Assembly (NCBI GenBank): GCA_027604705.1
Contig: JADHYV010000022.1
Location: forward strand, 248,001-312,000
Direction of reading: 5' to 3'
DNA length: 64,000 nt
Source: Allomyces arbusculus
Taxonomy: Eukaryota > Blastocladiomycota > Blastocladiomycetes > Blastocladiales > Blastocladiaceae
A program made the position numbers and the translations under genes. A model generated the notes under the pieces. The model was not told where the DNA came from, searched no databases, and saw only the letters and a list, made by a program, of their open reading frames with translations. Shown here piece after piece: positions 37,201 through 46,398 of the stretch (its first letter is position 1; every line of letters begins with the position of its first letter).

Positions 37201-39996
37201 TGTATTGGGTGTCAGAACCTGAAGTACCCCAGCATCACTCTGCAGGACAAGACCACTTCCTCCAATTTGAACGGACTGGCCCTGGAAAATGGCGCTTCCG
37301 CCGACATTGAGAGAGTTTGTAATGGATGCCGAACCTCCAACGAACATGTTCTTTGCAATTCCGATCCCCCCTGCCACAGTAACTGCCCCACTGTCGACAC
37401 TGTACGACTGCCCGGTGGCATTCACATTCACTATGCCAGAAACGCTTACCTTTCCCCCTATTCCTGCATCTCCATTCACGTTGATGTCGCCCCCGATTCC
37501 CATGCCTCCGTAGAGCACAAGTGCGCCCGTTGTGCTCGATGTGCTTTCAGTCGTTGCAATGAGCTCAAGCGGAGCCAACATTTGAATACCTGACTGAAAA
37601 ATTGAGCCCCCATTGACGTAAAGATGATTTCCTACTGTCAGGTTTTTGGCTACACCAAGACCGCCACTTGTGACAAGACTCCCTGTCGAATCTGAATACG
37701 AGTCTTCAGTGTTGGCAACCACGGCCCGACCATATGTCATGATACCCCCGGTGACATCAAGGTTTCCAGAAATACTTTCCGACCCACCAACAAACATGTT
37801 TTTCGCAATGCTCACTCCCCCTGACACGACGAGCACACCGCTTCCAATCCCAGTACTGTTCCCTGTTCCCGATACGTGCAAAACCGTTTTGACATGAACG
37901 TTTGTGTCAAAGGAAACTCCATCAGTGTGGTCAAGGAGAATATGGCGGACCGAGGGAGACGCATCAGACACCGAGCCCGTCCACATACTTGCAGAAGCAT
38001 CGGAAAGGCATAGGCGCGATGACCCAGACTGTAAAAATGCCTTGTTCCAAGATGCATTGATTGTGTCATAGCTTGAATTGTATGAAATGCACATGGTATC
38101 GGCATCTGAGCTTGGTGTCAAAAACAATTTGTTCATGAAAGTTGATGAGCCAGCGACTGAAAGGATTCCAGTGTCAATGACCAGCCCTGAGCCTTGCACA
38201 ATCACGTTTGCAAAGTCTCCCTCAGCATTCACAAAGAGGGCGCCGGAACTCGCGTTTTTGGCAATGGCCCTTGACAGTCCAGTTGCTGCTCCACTATTTT
38301 TCCCAATCGTAATAAACGTTCCACGAACATCAAGGTCCTGTACGCTCATGGACTCGCCCACATATAGGCTCTTGGCAACTGACGTCCCGCCAAACACTTG
38401 AAGACTCCCCGTGCCAGTATCGCTTGCATCGTCCGTGTTTAGACATGTCACCGCACCACTCCCAAGAACTTTGACAGCATCGAAACCACTTGTTTGCAAT
38501 GTCAGCAAACTACCGGACAATGTGAAACCAGCAGGTGAAACAGTTTGGCCAGCTGCATCGACATTCCGTGAACGCATGAGAATTGACGTTCCGTTGCGCA
38601 ACACGTCAAAAACGGTTCCCGTGTTCGAAATGTCGGCTAAAACAATCTGGCCTTTCACTAACAGTGTTTTAGCAACAGAAACCCCTCCCCCAACCGTCAA
38701 GGCATTCGATGCAAGTCCAAATGTGCTTGAATCCGTTCCATTTACAACGACATTCTGCCCGACACGAAGTGTGGAGGCAATGGAAGCGCCCCCGCTCACT
38801 GCCAAGGCACCTGATCCAACTGAAGTCGACTCGACTGTTGAGTATATGAAAACAGAACCTGTTGTCCGCGACATTGCAAAGGTTTCTTCAAGCGTTGCAG
38901 CGCCAACATTGCGAGACCAAACAAAACGTTCGTTGTTTAGAGTGTCGTCCATGGAAAGGTCCCAGATACGAGTCGAAGAACTTGCAGGGTAATACAGTCC
39001 CAAAACAGATTTTGAAAAAACTCGAACAGCGTCTCCTCCAACAGAGAGCCCGCGAGCGATGCCCGCCGATCCGCTCACAACGAGAGCTCCTGAAGATGTT
39101 GTTGTTCCCACCGTTGTGTTGGAAACAGTCACTTTGCCGTCAGTAAAAATACTGCCGGAAAAACCGGCGCCTCCGCTCACAACAAGAGCGCCTGACAAAG
39201 ATGAACTTGAAACTTCGGTGCTTGCAATCCGTAGGCTTCCATCGACACTCATAGAGCCACCAACACTGATATTCTTGGCGACTCCTATCCCGCCAGAAAC
39301 AACAATCGCCCCTGTGGAAATACTGAGGGACTGCGACGTATCCAACACAATGACAGGCCCGCCAACCGTCGAAGTTCCCGACACAGTAATGTTTTGACCA
39401 ACATACATGTCCTTGAAGACACTTGCACCGCCAGCTACTGTCAAACCGCCGCCATCATCTGAGACCCCAAAAGCATTTTCCGTGCCAAGAATTGTGATGC
39501 CTCCAGCAACTGTCAGCGCCGCACTATCTTTTGTCGAAACTTTGGAGCTGGAAACCCCAATACTTGTGTCAGCATCCACTGTCATGGCAGTCTCGGAATC
39601 AATGTTGAATGCAATACTGCCGTTCTGGGCACTGGCCAATACCATATTTCCACCAGCATTTTTCCCAAACAGTTCAATGGATGCGCCGCGAGACAGGTTG
39701 GACTCTGTGCCAGCCGCTGTCAGAAGCAAGGACTGCGTGTCACTTCCCAATAACGTCGCAACACGGATGGTGTTTCGAGTTTGAGATACTTGTGGGTACA
39801 TGACAATTGTGTCACCAACACTCAGTTTTCCGGCAATTCCCATTCCACCGCTAACAGTAAGCGATCCTGTCCCAATCGAAACACTTGATGTTGTGCCATA
39901 AATGCTCAAACTTTGGGCCGAAATGGGGCCCTTGATGTTCAGCTCAGATGCCGGAACAATGGTCTGAAGACTTATATTCGACATTGCAATTATCAT
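34255..39996 (-). CDS. Giant repetitive fibre with C-terminal S74 intramolecular chaperone
   Basis: 1913 residues (ATG at 39996; another at 39984). I count about 23 copies of a repeat built on STGALVVSGGIGVAKNxxVGG, spaced 50-90 residues. The C-terminal 110 residues form the S74 endosialidase-chaperone domain: SVSDARLKENVEQL, LHAVQYNLKGQGRSEVGFIA, then QEVQGVFPAIV and VDYARFTVYLLEALKN. S74 domains trimerise fibres and then cleave themselves between Ser and Asp of the SD(x)RLK motif (known from phage). The mature fibre would therefore be released from its chaperone. Likely a long trimeric virion fibre for host binding. The related fragment at 2-820 shares the repeat. Confidence 0.88.
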   Translation of the reverse strand: MIIAMSNISLQTIVPASELNIKGPISAQSLSIYGTTSSVSIGTGSLTVSGGMGIAGKLSVGDTIVMYPQVSQTRNTIRVATLLGSDTQSLLLTAAGTESNLSRGASIELFGKNAGGNMVLASAQNGSIAFNIDSETAMTVDADTSIGVSSSKVSTKDSAALTVAGGITILGTENAFGVSDDGGGLTVAGGASVFKDMYVGQNITVSGTSTVGGPVIVLDTSQSLSISTGAIVVSGGIGVAKNISVGGSMSVDGSLRIASTEVSSSSLSGALVVSGGAGFSGSIFTDGKVTVSNTTVGTTTSSGALVVSGSAGIARGLSVGGDAVRVFSKSVLGLYYPASSSTRIWDLSMDDTLNNERFVWSRNVGAATLEETFAMSRTTGSVFIYSTVESTSVGSGALAVSGGASIASTLRVGQNVVVNGTDSSTFGLASNALTVGGGVSVAKTLLVKGQIVLADISNTGTVFDVLRNGTSILMRSRNVDAAGQTVSPAGFTLSGSLLTLQTSGFDAVKVLGSGAVTCLNTDDASDTGTGSLQVFGGTSVAKSLYVGESMSVQDLDVRGTFITIGKNSGAATGLSRAIAKNASSGALFVNAEGDFANVIVQGSGLVIDTGILSVAGSSTFMNKLFLTPSSDADTMCISYNSSYDTINASWNKAFLQSGSSRLCLSDASASMWTGSVSDASPSVRHILLDHTDGVSFDTNVHVKTVLHVSGTGNSTGIGSGVLVVSGGVSIAKNMFVGGSESISGNLDVTGGIMTYGRAVVANTEDSYSDSTGSLVTSGGLGVAKNLTVGNHLYVNGGSIFQSGIQMLAPLELIATTESTSSTTGALVLYGGMGIGGDINVNGDAGIGGKVSVSGIVNVNATGQSYSVDSGAVTVAGGIGIAKNMFVGGSASITNSLNVGGSAIFQGQSVQIGGSGLVLQSDAGVLQVLTPNTGLKVAAPNDTKGSVYTNTLCMFSLGNTFLDTNNEVFQILTQSTDTYALMTRASGSGTLRNLTLQAGAANSRQLVLDTNGSVVLELERKVPSNSNLDQNAANYSCTLSIPKGDCIIGSGRLFFDGGVLGGPPTISTRSTGSRVILESNVSSASTDKAIGVDGSNLWFGTNGGFQWYHNTDAVMTLESGGKLYIDGGLIANKRASVRNALGADALVLSPSVTLGPVGMTFADTATPTIPSTAPGDSWQIGRGIYGLGSRAFGFGYNGPDGVKVSLWSDNSNRIYIPCTAETTGTSTGALIVSGGTSIEGSVYVGGSLNVQGVISGTVSVDSGVFEGTVDSTSVSTGTIVSFGGLGVAKSVWIGGSLDTAGPGTFHDSVSMLSTFESSSTTTGSLVISGGIGVAKGIHLGGNLHVSGNGYFGSGLLAVGSSNANVDSGLLAQGFYGDSSGSLIMFNGVSGATSTIHAHSFQVNILPSGNAEYDTVTESLTSGVTPVTVLDCSLSAVSVKVPMTLLSTHDSSGTGTGAFVVTGGIGVGKTLTAGSVQIVSTQDSTNSLEGSLTVAGGAGIAKSMNIGGTLQAGSNALTDRHSLTNSQSGDTVVYLQNHSPLGIGGMSILDESGDLAMSFGIGNTNSGKAGVGFVSVHKSGGFKFGSETIVGITSTSESLDLGSGSLIVHGGVAVKKKLNVGGNTSVVGNVSVGSELVVTGQARIDFTTETTALGEGSLIVSGGTSIAKSLRCGSELSVMGGSYFANVNVGGALVLSSTTQSLDASSGSVVIAGGMAVAKNVNVGGNLNVPNGNLVCERVNVTDNAESSSITSGCLTTTGGVGISKNANIGGQVHVYGTQNSSSGSTGGLIVDGGIGVKSNIYCEGSITSAGPVTSVSDARLKENVEQLPCKSICEQLQHLHAVQYNLKGQGRSEVGFIAQEVQGVFPAIVHENESNGMLSVDYARFTVYLLEALKNTMKRVEQLERQVTKRDGQI

Positions 39997-40011
39997 TTGC
40001 TCAAAATAAAT

Positions 40012-41361
40012 TCAAATCAACAGGCCGTCGTTTTGCACTCTTTTGATTGCGTCGCAAAAGTCGTCAAACACACGCGACACGTAGGAACGCGCGCGAGCCC
40101 TAATGACTGCTGATCGTGCATATTGCCGACACACATGGTTGACTGCATTCTCCTTGGACTGGAATCGACCATTCACCTGCACAATAATGTAGTGGAGGAG
40201 AATCCGATGAATCCTTGTCCGATCATCTTCTGTGAGCTTGTAAGCATCAATGGAATTCCCCGTGTCTGCACTTGAGCGTTTCTTGGAAACTGTTTGGCGG
40301 GGTCGGCGCGATACGGACACGGTCGAAACACTTTGGTCGATGGTGTTCTGGTCGCCCCACTTGACCTTTTTCTTGGTCTTGGTTCGAAACTTGTCCGTCT
40401 CTTCCTCCAACGACAGACCGGGAATACTGTTAATGAACCCGAGTTTTTGGCTCCACTTGACTGAAATCTGGTCGAGACCAACATCCTTGATGCGACTTGT
40501 CTTTTCCATGACCCACTCTGGCCTAAAATCGTTTGTGGACGCAAGGTAATCCAGGTACTCTTTGACGCGTTCCTGCTTTTGGTCCGTGTTCAAATCGTTC
40601 CATCGCTTGAAGAACCGGCCAGTGCGAGGCTTGTTCGCATGGTTTTCCGCCACGTCCAGAACGGTGCTCAGCATTTGCAGTGCATACTGCCGTGAATTCG
40701 TGATGTAGTGCTTTTCCGACTTGTAGAGTCCGAGGGTCCGTGAATACTCTTCGAGGAGATTCTCGAAATCCATGTTGAGCTCGTACCCCTTGTCCGGGTA
40801 CGTGTATGGTGACACGATGCCTTTGCTCAAAACAAGATACTTGGCAAACTTGATTCCTTTGGAAAGCACCATGGACTCCATGAGCGCCTTCATGTCTTTC
40901 CATTGCTGCCGCAGGCTCTTGGTTTTCGTCTTGGAGTTCCTGTAGTTTGCAATAATGTTACACACAGTGTCGACGAGCGCTCTGGCGTTCATCATGCCGT
41001 CGCCGCAAATCAGGGACTCTGGAAGGTCGATGTTCGGGACAATCTTTTCATCGAGAAACGAGATGATGCTGTTGTTGATTTCTGCAAGCATGTTTGTGTA
41101 CTTGCCCATATCCGAGCCCAGGATGAGCCGTCGATGACTCTGCATGTACTGGTTTCCATGGTCGTGGGTCTGGGACAAAAACTCGCGGCGCTCATTGCAT
41201 GTAGGGACGCTCGTCAACATCCCATAGGCTGCTGAAACATCCTTGACAAAGAACAGCCAGGCGGGATATTCTCCGTCATGTCGGTACACGTCCTGCGATT
41301 CAAACGCAACAGCTCTCTCGATTTCCGGAGACACGTGGGTGATTTCCAAGAGTTCGTCCAT
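40012..41361 (-). CDS. Hypothetical protein with basic C-terminal half
   Basis: 449 residues. The first 250 are helical and acidic to neutral. The second half is lysine- and arginine-rich (KTKKKVKWGDQN, SRRPRQTVSKKRS) and ends in a helical segment that looks globular. No membrane segment, no catalytic motif recognised. It may bind nucleic acid. It is divergent from the YqaJ gene across a spacer with an ATCGAT box. Confidence 0.65.
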   Translation of the reverse strand: MDELLEITHVSPEIERAVAFESQDVYRHDGEYPAWLFFVKDVSAAYGMLTSVPTCNERREFLSQTHDHGNQYMQSHRRLILGSDMGKYTNMLAEINNSIISFLDEKIVPNIDLPESLICGDGMMNARALVDTVCNIIANYRNSKTKTKSLRQQWKDMKALMESMVLSKGIKFAKYLVLSKGIVSPYTYPDKGYELNMDFENLLEEYSRTLGLYKSEKHYITNSRQYALQMLSTVLDVAENHANKPRTGRFFKRWNDLNTDQKQERVKEYLDYLASTNDFRPEWVMEKTSRIKDVGLDQISVKWSQKLGFINSIPGLSLEEETDKFRTKTKKKVKWGDQNTIDQSVSTVSVSRRPRQTVSKKRSSADTGNSIDAYKLTEDDRTRIHRILLHYIIVQVNGRFQSKENAVNHVCRQYARSAVIRARARSYVSRVFDDFCDAIKRVQNDGLLI

Positions 41362-41411
41362 GCTTCATGCAGGACAGCTTTTGACCAACCGTCATAAATC
41401 CTGGTTCAAAC

Positions 41412-41417
41412 ATCGAT
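41412..41417 (+). promoter_or_regulatory. ATCGAT box
   Basis: In the divergent spacer, 57 bases upstream of the YqaJ gene, followed 14 bases later by TTTAAAC. Confidence 0.4.
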
Positions 41418-41474
41418 ATTTTGCGCTCCATTTAAACGAATGCTGCACAAGACAATTTCCACACCAACGCCACA

Positions 41475-42266
41475 ATGAACAAGCTCTGGGCAATCCATGC
41501 AAGCAAAATGGCCGCTGCCATTGGAGAGAATCCCTACGTGACGCCTGGTCAAATCGCCAAAGAAATGTGGCAAAACGTGCACCCAGAGAGTTACCAAGCT
41601 GCTATGGCAAGGAACGGTCAAGACACAGCTGAACTTGAACGCCAGTCACGTATTGAAACGTCATTGAAACAAAACGCAGACCTCATCAATGCAGCCATTT
41701 CAAGCGACGACCATCAAGTCCGCGACCGCAAACTCGCGGAAATTGTAATTGACGAATCCCTCTCTAAAGAAACGCAACAGGAAATCAAGTCTGAAATCCG
41801 CGGTCACGTCTCAAAAACCAGGGGAACCATTCGTGAATCCCAAACAATTGAAAAGATTGAACAGGACACTAACGTCAAAGTGCAGCACGTAAACGACAAG
41901 TACCACAAGATTCGGGTACCGTATGGCGACAAGACGTACATCATTGGAGGGAAAACCGACGGAATTGTTCAACAAGAGTCGGGAGAGCGCATCCTCATTG
42001 AAATCAAGAACCGCCAGCGCCGAATCATGTCCAACGTCCCCGCTTACGAAGTTGTCCAATGTCAAACCCTCATGAAGCTTACAGGCATTCAAAGGTGCCA
42101 TCTTGTGCAGCACTTTATGACCAAGACAAAGACGACTGAAATCGTGTTTGACGACGACACGTGGAACACCATTCAAACCAAGGCCACAGAGTTTATTGAA
42201 AGACTGGATGCATTGATGGTGGATGAAGAGGCGCAGGACGATCTCATCACGCTTGATGTTCTGTAA
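41475..42266 (+). CDS. YqaJ/lambda-exonuclease-like nuclease
   Basis: 263 residues. Nuclease core: TRGTIRESQTIE (Glu 121), IIGGKTDGIV (Asp 162), ILIEIKNR (Glu 176, Lys 178) and YEVVQCQTLMKL, the order seen in the PD-(D/E)XK YqaJ family. Such enzymes resect double-stranded DNA 5' to 3' and work with single-strand annealing proteins in viral recombination. No annealase is seen next to it. Helical insertion at residues 45-115. Confidence 0.85.
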   Translation: MNKLWAIHASKMAAAIGENPYVTPGQIAKEMWQNVHPESYQAAMARNGQDTAELERQSRIETSLKQNADLINAAISSDDHQVRDRKLAEIVIDESLSKETQQEIKSEIRGHVSKTRGTIRESQTIEKIEQDTNVKVQHVNDKYHKIRVPYGDKTYIIGGKTDGIVQQESGERILIEIKNRQRRIMSNVPAYEVVQCQTLMKLTGIQRCHLVQHFMTKTKTTEIVFDDDTWNTIQTKATEFIERLDALMVDEEAQDDLITLDVL

Positions 42267-42275
42267 ACAAATTGC

Positions 42276-43658
42276 TTAACTGTACAATGAAGCAACAATG
42301 GTCATGCAACTTGAGCACAACAGTAAACAAACGATGGCGAGAACAACAACAACCAAGACCCATGTGTTTGAGTTATTGTCAATGCCGAGCATCTCCTCGA
42401 CGTTTGCAACTGGGGCCGGAGTTGGTTCACTCGGTTGCACAAGGACAACTGGAACGTCTGCGAATTTTGCCGTGGGAGGTTTGCGGTCCCCGTGTCCTTT
42501 GATGGAAAACTCTGATGGTCCGTTTCCACCAGTTGTGGCAATGGAACCAACTCTTGAATCAGGAATCCGAAGTTTGATAGTTTTCGAGAGCGGGTCGGTT
42601 CCAAATACGAGCTCACGACTTGATGCATTGTAGATCCACTTTTGATTGTCTGCAGCCGCACCTGAAGGCAAGATTGTTTCAAAGCGCACACTCCCGTCTG
42701 ACCGTCGCGTCAAACACTTTGTGGGGTCCTTTTGGGAAATGATTCGCTTTGAAAACACTTCGTATGTCAAGTATCCTCCATCGCCAATACTTGATGCAGT
42801 CCCAACAAAAAGCTGATTCTCACGTTCGAGGAGCACTGTGTTATCGGGTCCGTGAATGGAAATGACCACTGGTACACCGTTTGCTGGAAGCATTCCGGTT
42901 TTGACCCACGTTGTTGGTCCATCCATGAACGGATTTGCCGATACGATTGCACCTTTTGTCCAGCACGTCGAGCCGCGCATGACGAACCCTCCGCACTTTG
43001 GGTCGTTTTCGCAAGCAGTCACACAGTCGCCCCACGTCGTTGCATCTCGGCGTTGAATGTCGCTGCCAATGTTGTAGTCAAACCATGGCGCTGAGCTATC
43101 AAACAATGTTCCCTTGGGCAGTATTGTTCCCGACTCTGATCCAGAGGGTGCCACTGTTGGTTGGTCAGGGTACTTGTTTGCAATGCAGTTTTGCATGGCG
43201 TTTTGGGCCAAGCCCTTGGCATCCGTATTGGTGAGGTTGACGTTGTTGTTGACTTCTTGAATGCACACCTGACAATCAAAATTGGAAATATCTACTGTCT
43301 GCCGCTTGATTTTATCGCCTTCTGCTTTCCACATATTGATTTTGTCTTGCTGTTTGACCGGGTCAATTTCGCAAATGGCCCGTTGTCCGCCAATCCATCC
43401 ATTTGCACATCCTTCATTTGTATATTGCCCGTTCCACCTGTACCCATCAATGGCATTGCACTGACTTCGAAAAGTCATGTCGCGCTGGTCTGACCAAAGG
43501 AGACATTGTTCTGTCCCCATGTACTTTTGTGGGGGAACGTTTTGGATTTGGCGGCCGCGTTCCTGCCATGCCATAATGTCTCGCTGATAAGTTTGTTCGT
43601 ACTCGTCCAGTTTCTGGAGGTACAGTTTCATGACATCTTGGCACGTATCCTTGCTCAT
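42276..43658 (-). CDS. Membrane-anchored PAN/lectin-like protein, candidate entry protein
   Basis: 460 residues from the ATG at 43658. The N-terminal 190 residues have several cysteines and the stretch CQVCIQEVNNNVNLTNTDA. A PAN/apple-like segment comes next (WGDCVTACENDPKCGGFVM, then GSTCWTKG). It is followed by a beta-trefoil-like region (KDPTKCLTRRSDGSVRFETI ... NQKWIYNASSRELVFG) typical of ricin-type lectins. One transmembrane helix closes the protein (WVLVVVVLAIVCLLLCSSCM). This is a surface protein that probably binds glycans. It is divergent from the L1R-like gene, 40 bases apart, so the two may belong to one virion membrane complex. Confidence 0.68.
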   Translation of the reverse strand: MSKDTCQDVMKLYLQKLDEYEQTYQRDIMAWQERGRQIQNVPPQKYMGTEQCLLWSDQRDMTFRSQCNAIDGYRWNGQYTNEGCANGWIGGQRAICEIDPVKQQDKINMWKAEGDKIKRQTVDISNFDCQVCIQEVNNNVNLTNTDAKGLAQNAMQNCIANKYPDQPTVAPSGSESGTILPKGTLFDSSAPWFDYNIGSDIQRRDATTWGDCVTACENDPKCGGFVMRGSTCWTKGAIVSANPFMDGPTTWVKTGMLPANGVPVVISIHGPDNTVLLERENQLFVGTASSIGDGGYLTYEVFSKRIISQKDPTKCLTRRSDGSVRFETILPSGAAADNQKWIYNASSRELVFGTDPLSKTIKLRIPDSRVGSIATTGGNGPSEFSIKGHGDRKPPTAKFADVPVVLVQPSEPTPAPVANVEEMLGIDNNSNTWVLVVVVLAIVCLLLCSSCMTIVASLYS

Positions 43659-43698
43659 CAATTTCTTTTACCAACTTAAAGTAAAGACTGAAAAAAGA

Positions 43699-44517
43699 AT
43701 GGATGCCAAGAGTACATGCCATGCGATCCAACAGTCTGCTGACCAAAAGGAAACTGCCATCAAAACAACCAAGGCCATTACAGGCGTGTTTGATATATTT
43801 GGGAACATTGCCAAGGCTGCAGGCGTTGCAGACAACGACTCGGTGAATGAAATCAATACCCTGCTTCACACAAAACTGTCCAACGAAGACGTGACCAAGA
43901 TTTACAATTCCTGTATTGTCACTGCAAATCAGACACAAACAAACACCATCAACAACTCGCAATGCAAGTTCTGCGAAACAAACAGATGTTCACTCAATAA
44001 CATCAAACAGTCCAACTCGGCGACAGTTCAGCAATCGTGTATCTTGCAGTCTGTCATTGACCACCTGTCAAAACAAGACGCGACCATTGATACGCTAAGC
44101 AGCATTGAAGCACTGCAACGAGCCAAAGGTGGAGCATCGAACTCGTCCATTGCACGGAATTGCGAGGAAATCAACAATGACGTTTCAACAAAACGGTACC
44201 TCGAAATGGTCAATCAATGCAGTGTCAATGCCAACGTCGACCAGGTCAACAACATTTTGTTTTGCGGAGACATGCAGGACATTATCCAGGAAAACACAAC
44301 AAACGTATTCAATCAGTGCATGTACGATAACAATATAGTTTCCCGGTCAGAACAGGCACTGGGGGAAACAGTGTCAGCAGCGTCAAAAGCGGACCAAACT
44401 GCAGAAAACAATGCCGCAATGGTTTCAAGCGTATCTTCCTTTTGTCTATTGCTCTGCCTTTTGTGTTGCGCAGTTGCTGCAGTTGCAAGCTATGCCAGCA
44501 TGATGGACTTTTGGTAA
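43699..44517 (+). CDS. L1R/F9L-like virion membrane protein
   Basis: 272 residues from the ATG at 43699 (start MDAKSTCHAIQQ); the upstream open frame overlaps the divergent gene. Cysteine-rich helical ectodomain with NQCSVNANVDQVNNILFCGD and repeated N-x-Cys patterns (NSCIVTANQTQTN, RNCEEINND). The C-terminal transmembrane helix is FCLLLCLLCCAVAAVA. This fits the poxvirus L1/F9 and giant-virus myristylated membrane protein family. That family usually starts Met-Gly for myristoylation; this start is Met-Asp. Expected role: fusion or entry, with disulfides made by a viral redox system. Confidence 0.7.
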   Translation: MDAKSTCHAIQQSADQKETAIKTTKAITGVFDIFGNIAKAAGVADNDSVNEINTLLHTKLSNEDVTKIYNSCIVTANQTQTNTINNSQCKFCETNRCSLNNIKQSNSATVQQSCILQSVIDHLSKQDATIDTLSSIEALQRAKGGASNSSIARNCEEINNDVSTKRYLEMVNQCSVNANVDQVNNILFCGDMQDIIQENTTNVFNQCMYDNNIVSRSEQALGETVSAASKADQTAENNAAMVSSVSSFCLLLCLLCCAVAAVASYASMMDFW

Positions 44518-44537
44518 CTGTATTCAAGACTCAAACA

Positions 44538-45065
44538 TCAAGCCGTCTCAACAATCAAGTCCATGTTTTCGAACAGCTTGGCAAGGTCGCCATCATTTGG
44601 TACCGTGTAGTCGAAAAGGAAATCGTCAAGCTCGTTTTCGGTTTGAGTTGTGAGGGGGCACTCTGCCCATCGGTTAATGCGCACTGTAATGACGTTATTG
44701 GCGCCGAACACGCGACTCATTTCCGAGTACTCGTTGATCATTCGCCAGTCAGTAACGACCACGTTCTTGGTGCACTTGGCAATACTTGCAATGACGTGCT
44801 TAACCCAAACCAAAGGGTCCTTGGACCGTTCCTCGGTTCCATAGTCAATGAGCAACTGGCGAACCGTTTTTCCAACTGAATTGAGGTGCTTGGCCTTGTT
44901 CTCCTGAGAATACATCCACTCAAGAGGGACGTTGAACTTGACGGCAATCATTTCCTTCATCACGTCGGCAAATGCGAAACGCTGCATGTTGTGCTTGGTC
45001 ACAAGGTACTCGCCGGCAGTGTCCTTGCCCGACCCCATCCAGCCACTGAGCATAAAGATTTTCAT
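44538..45065 (-). CDS. Deoxynucleoside monophosphate kinase
   Basis: 175 residues. P-loop GWMGSGKDTAGEYL at residues 8-21; VVVTDWRMINEYSEM and VRINRWAECPLTTQTENELD near the C-terminus fit the dNMP-kinase family (T4 gene 1-like, also found in giant viruses). It phosphorylates dNMPs for DNA synthesis, so it works with the ribonucleotide reductase encoded at 55 kb. An ATCGAT box 62 bases upstream fits early expression. Confidence 0.85.
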   Translation of the reverse strand: MKIFMLSGWMGSGKDTAGEYLVTKHNMQRFAFADVMKEMIAVKFNVPLEWMYSQENKAKHLNSVGKTVRQLLIDYGTEERSKDPLVWVKHVIASIAKCTKNVVVTDWRMINEYSEMSRVFGANNVITVRINRWAECPLTTQTENELDDFLFDYTVPNDGDLAKLFENMDLIVETA

Positions 45066-45126
45066 GTTGAAATGGACTTTGACGAATCCCTTTCAACACA
45101 GCGACTCAATATATTTTGCAGTTCGA

Positions 45127-45132
45127 ATCGAT
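45127..45132 (-). promoter_or_regulatory. ATCGAT box
   Basis: Upstream of the dNMP kinase on the minus strand; an AAATATATTG TATA-like element lies between it and the start. Confidence 0.42.
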
Positions 45133-45137
45133 ATATC

Positions 45138-45755
45138 TCAAAGCCGTTCAACAAAAAAGACGTAGTCTTGGATTTCCTTGACGATTCGCTGAATACTGGG
45201 GTACACTGAACTGCCAATGACTTCCATGTCCTGAAGATTCTGGCCACAAAGGAGCTTTGTCATGATTAAATTGATGCTGTTTGTCGTATACACTGTCACA
45301 TCAAAGATTCGCGTGAACACGAAATTGAACCATTCCAAGGGCCCCTGTTCAAACGCGTGCTGGTTGGTTTCCCAGAATGAGGGGTCGGAAATGAGAGACA
45401 CAAATGGGGATTCTCCGCTCTCGTTGACCAACCCCTTGGCATTCTGCCTCATCACTGTCAACAGTTTCCGTGTCTTCATTTTGATGCGCGAAACATCAAT
45501 TGAAGGCAGCGACCCAGCAAGATGCCCCGACTGACACGTCAGCATTGTTCGAAGAGCAATAATGCATAGTTCCAGGCACATCAGCGAGTCATACAAGCTC
45601 TTGGAATGGTACTCGGACCCGGCAAGACCATCAAACACTTTGAGCATCGAGTTTTTGTACAGACCAAAGTTGCGATCAATAAATGTGCTGACGCGCTGCC
45701 GTTCTTCGGCGCTCATGTTCATCACAATGTCCAGTGGAACCGTCAGAAAAAGCAT
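45138..45755 (-). CDS. Hypothetical helical protein
   Basis: 205 residues, helical, no predicted membrane anchor and no recognised motif. Contains ERQRVSTFIDRNFGLYKNSM and a later NSINLIMTKLLCG segment. It lies directly upstream of the dNMP kinase on the same strand. Function not recognised. Confidence 0.62.
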   Translation of the reverse strand: MLFLTVPLDIVMNMSAEERQRVSTFIDRNFGLYKNSMLKVFDGLAGSEYHSKSLYDSLMCLELCIIALRTMLTCQSGHLAGSLPSIDVSRIKMKTRKLLTVMRQNAKGLVNESGESPFVSLISDPSFWETNQHAFEQGPLEWFNFVFTRIFDVTVYTTNSINLIMTKLLCGQNLQDMEVIGSSVYPSIQRIVKEIQDYVFFVERL

Positions 45756-45807
45756 GGCACCAACTTATTCTTGGCGTTCCAAAATGAAATTCCCGAAACG
45801 CATTGCA

Positions 45808-46368
45808 TCAAATATTGAACACACGCGAAACGCCCTGAGCAGTGAAAACAACGGTCAACACGCCGTTCCCAGCATCATGGTAAGTCAAGTCATGCTGTGC
45901 AGACAATGCGCTGTACTCGGACCCATACTTGCGCATCATATTCTCGCGAAACTTGGAAATATATCCGCGAATCTTGTCTCTGTGCACATCGAGGTTCTTG
46001 TCCTGGAGAACGGGATTGTCGGGCCGAAACATGGTTCCTGGAGGTGCAGAGTCACTGTGGAGCGGGTCAAAGTAGTGCCCATTGATATACACGTACATGG
46101 CGCCAATCATGGGTCCAACAGTGGCCGCAGCGACATTGATATCGTCTTCGTACTCTTTCATGCTCTGGTCGCTAAAGGTTTCGAAGAGCTTTGTGCGGTA
46201 TATCTTTGCCAGAACAATGGACATGGTGACCAAAATATAGCACGTCACGGTACATGTTTTGAACCCATGACCCACACCCATCATTGGAATGGCTGCGCAC
46301 AATGCCAGAACAATAAATACCACAGGATATACCTGCGAGTCAATGAATTCGACAAGGCACTGTTGCAT
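45808..46368 (-). CDS. Two-TM membrane protein
   Basis: 186 residues from the ATG at 46368. Two membrane segments near the N-terminus (VYPVVFIVLALCAAIPMMG and TCTVTCYILVTMSIVLAKIY), then a soluble C-terminal domain of about 120 residues. No recognised family. It follows the Atg8-like gene on the same strand by 30 bases. A membrane link to the Atg8 function is possible but not shown. Confidence 0.62.
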   Translation of the reverse strand: MQQCLVEFIDSQVYPVVFIVLALCAAIPMMGVGHGFKTCTVTCYILVTMSIVLAKIYRTKLFETFSDQSMKEYEDDINVAAATVGPMIGAMYVYINGHYFDPLHSDSAPPGTMFRPDNPVLQDKNLDVHRDKIRGYISKFRENMMRKYGSEYSALSAQHDLTYHDAGNGVLTVVFTAQGVSRVFNI

Positions 46369-46398
46369 CTTGTTTATTAACAAAAAGCATTAAAATAT

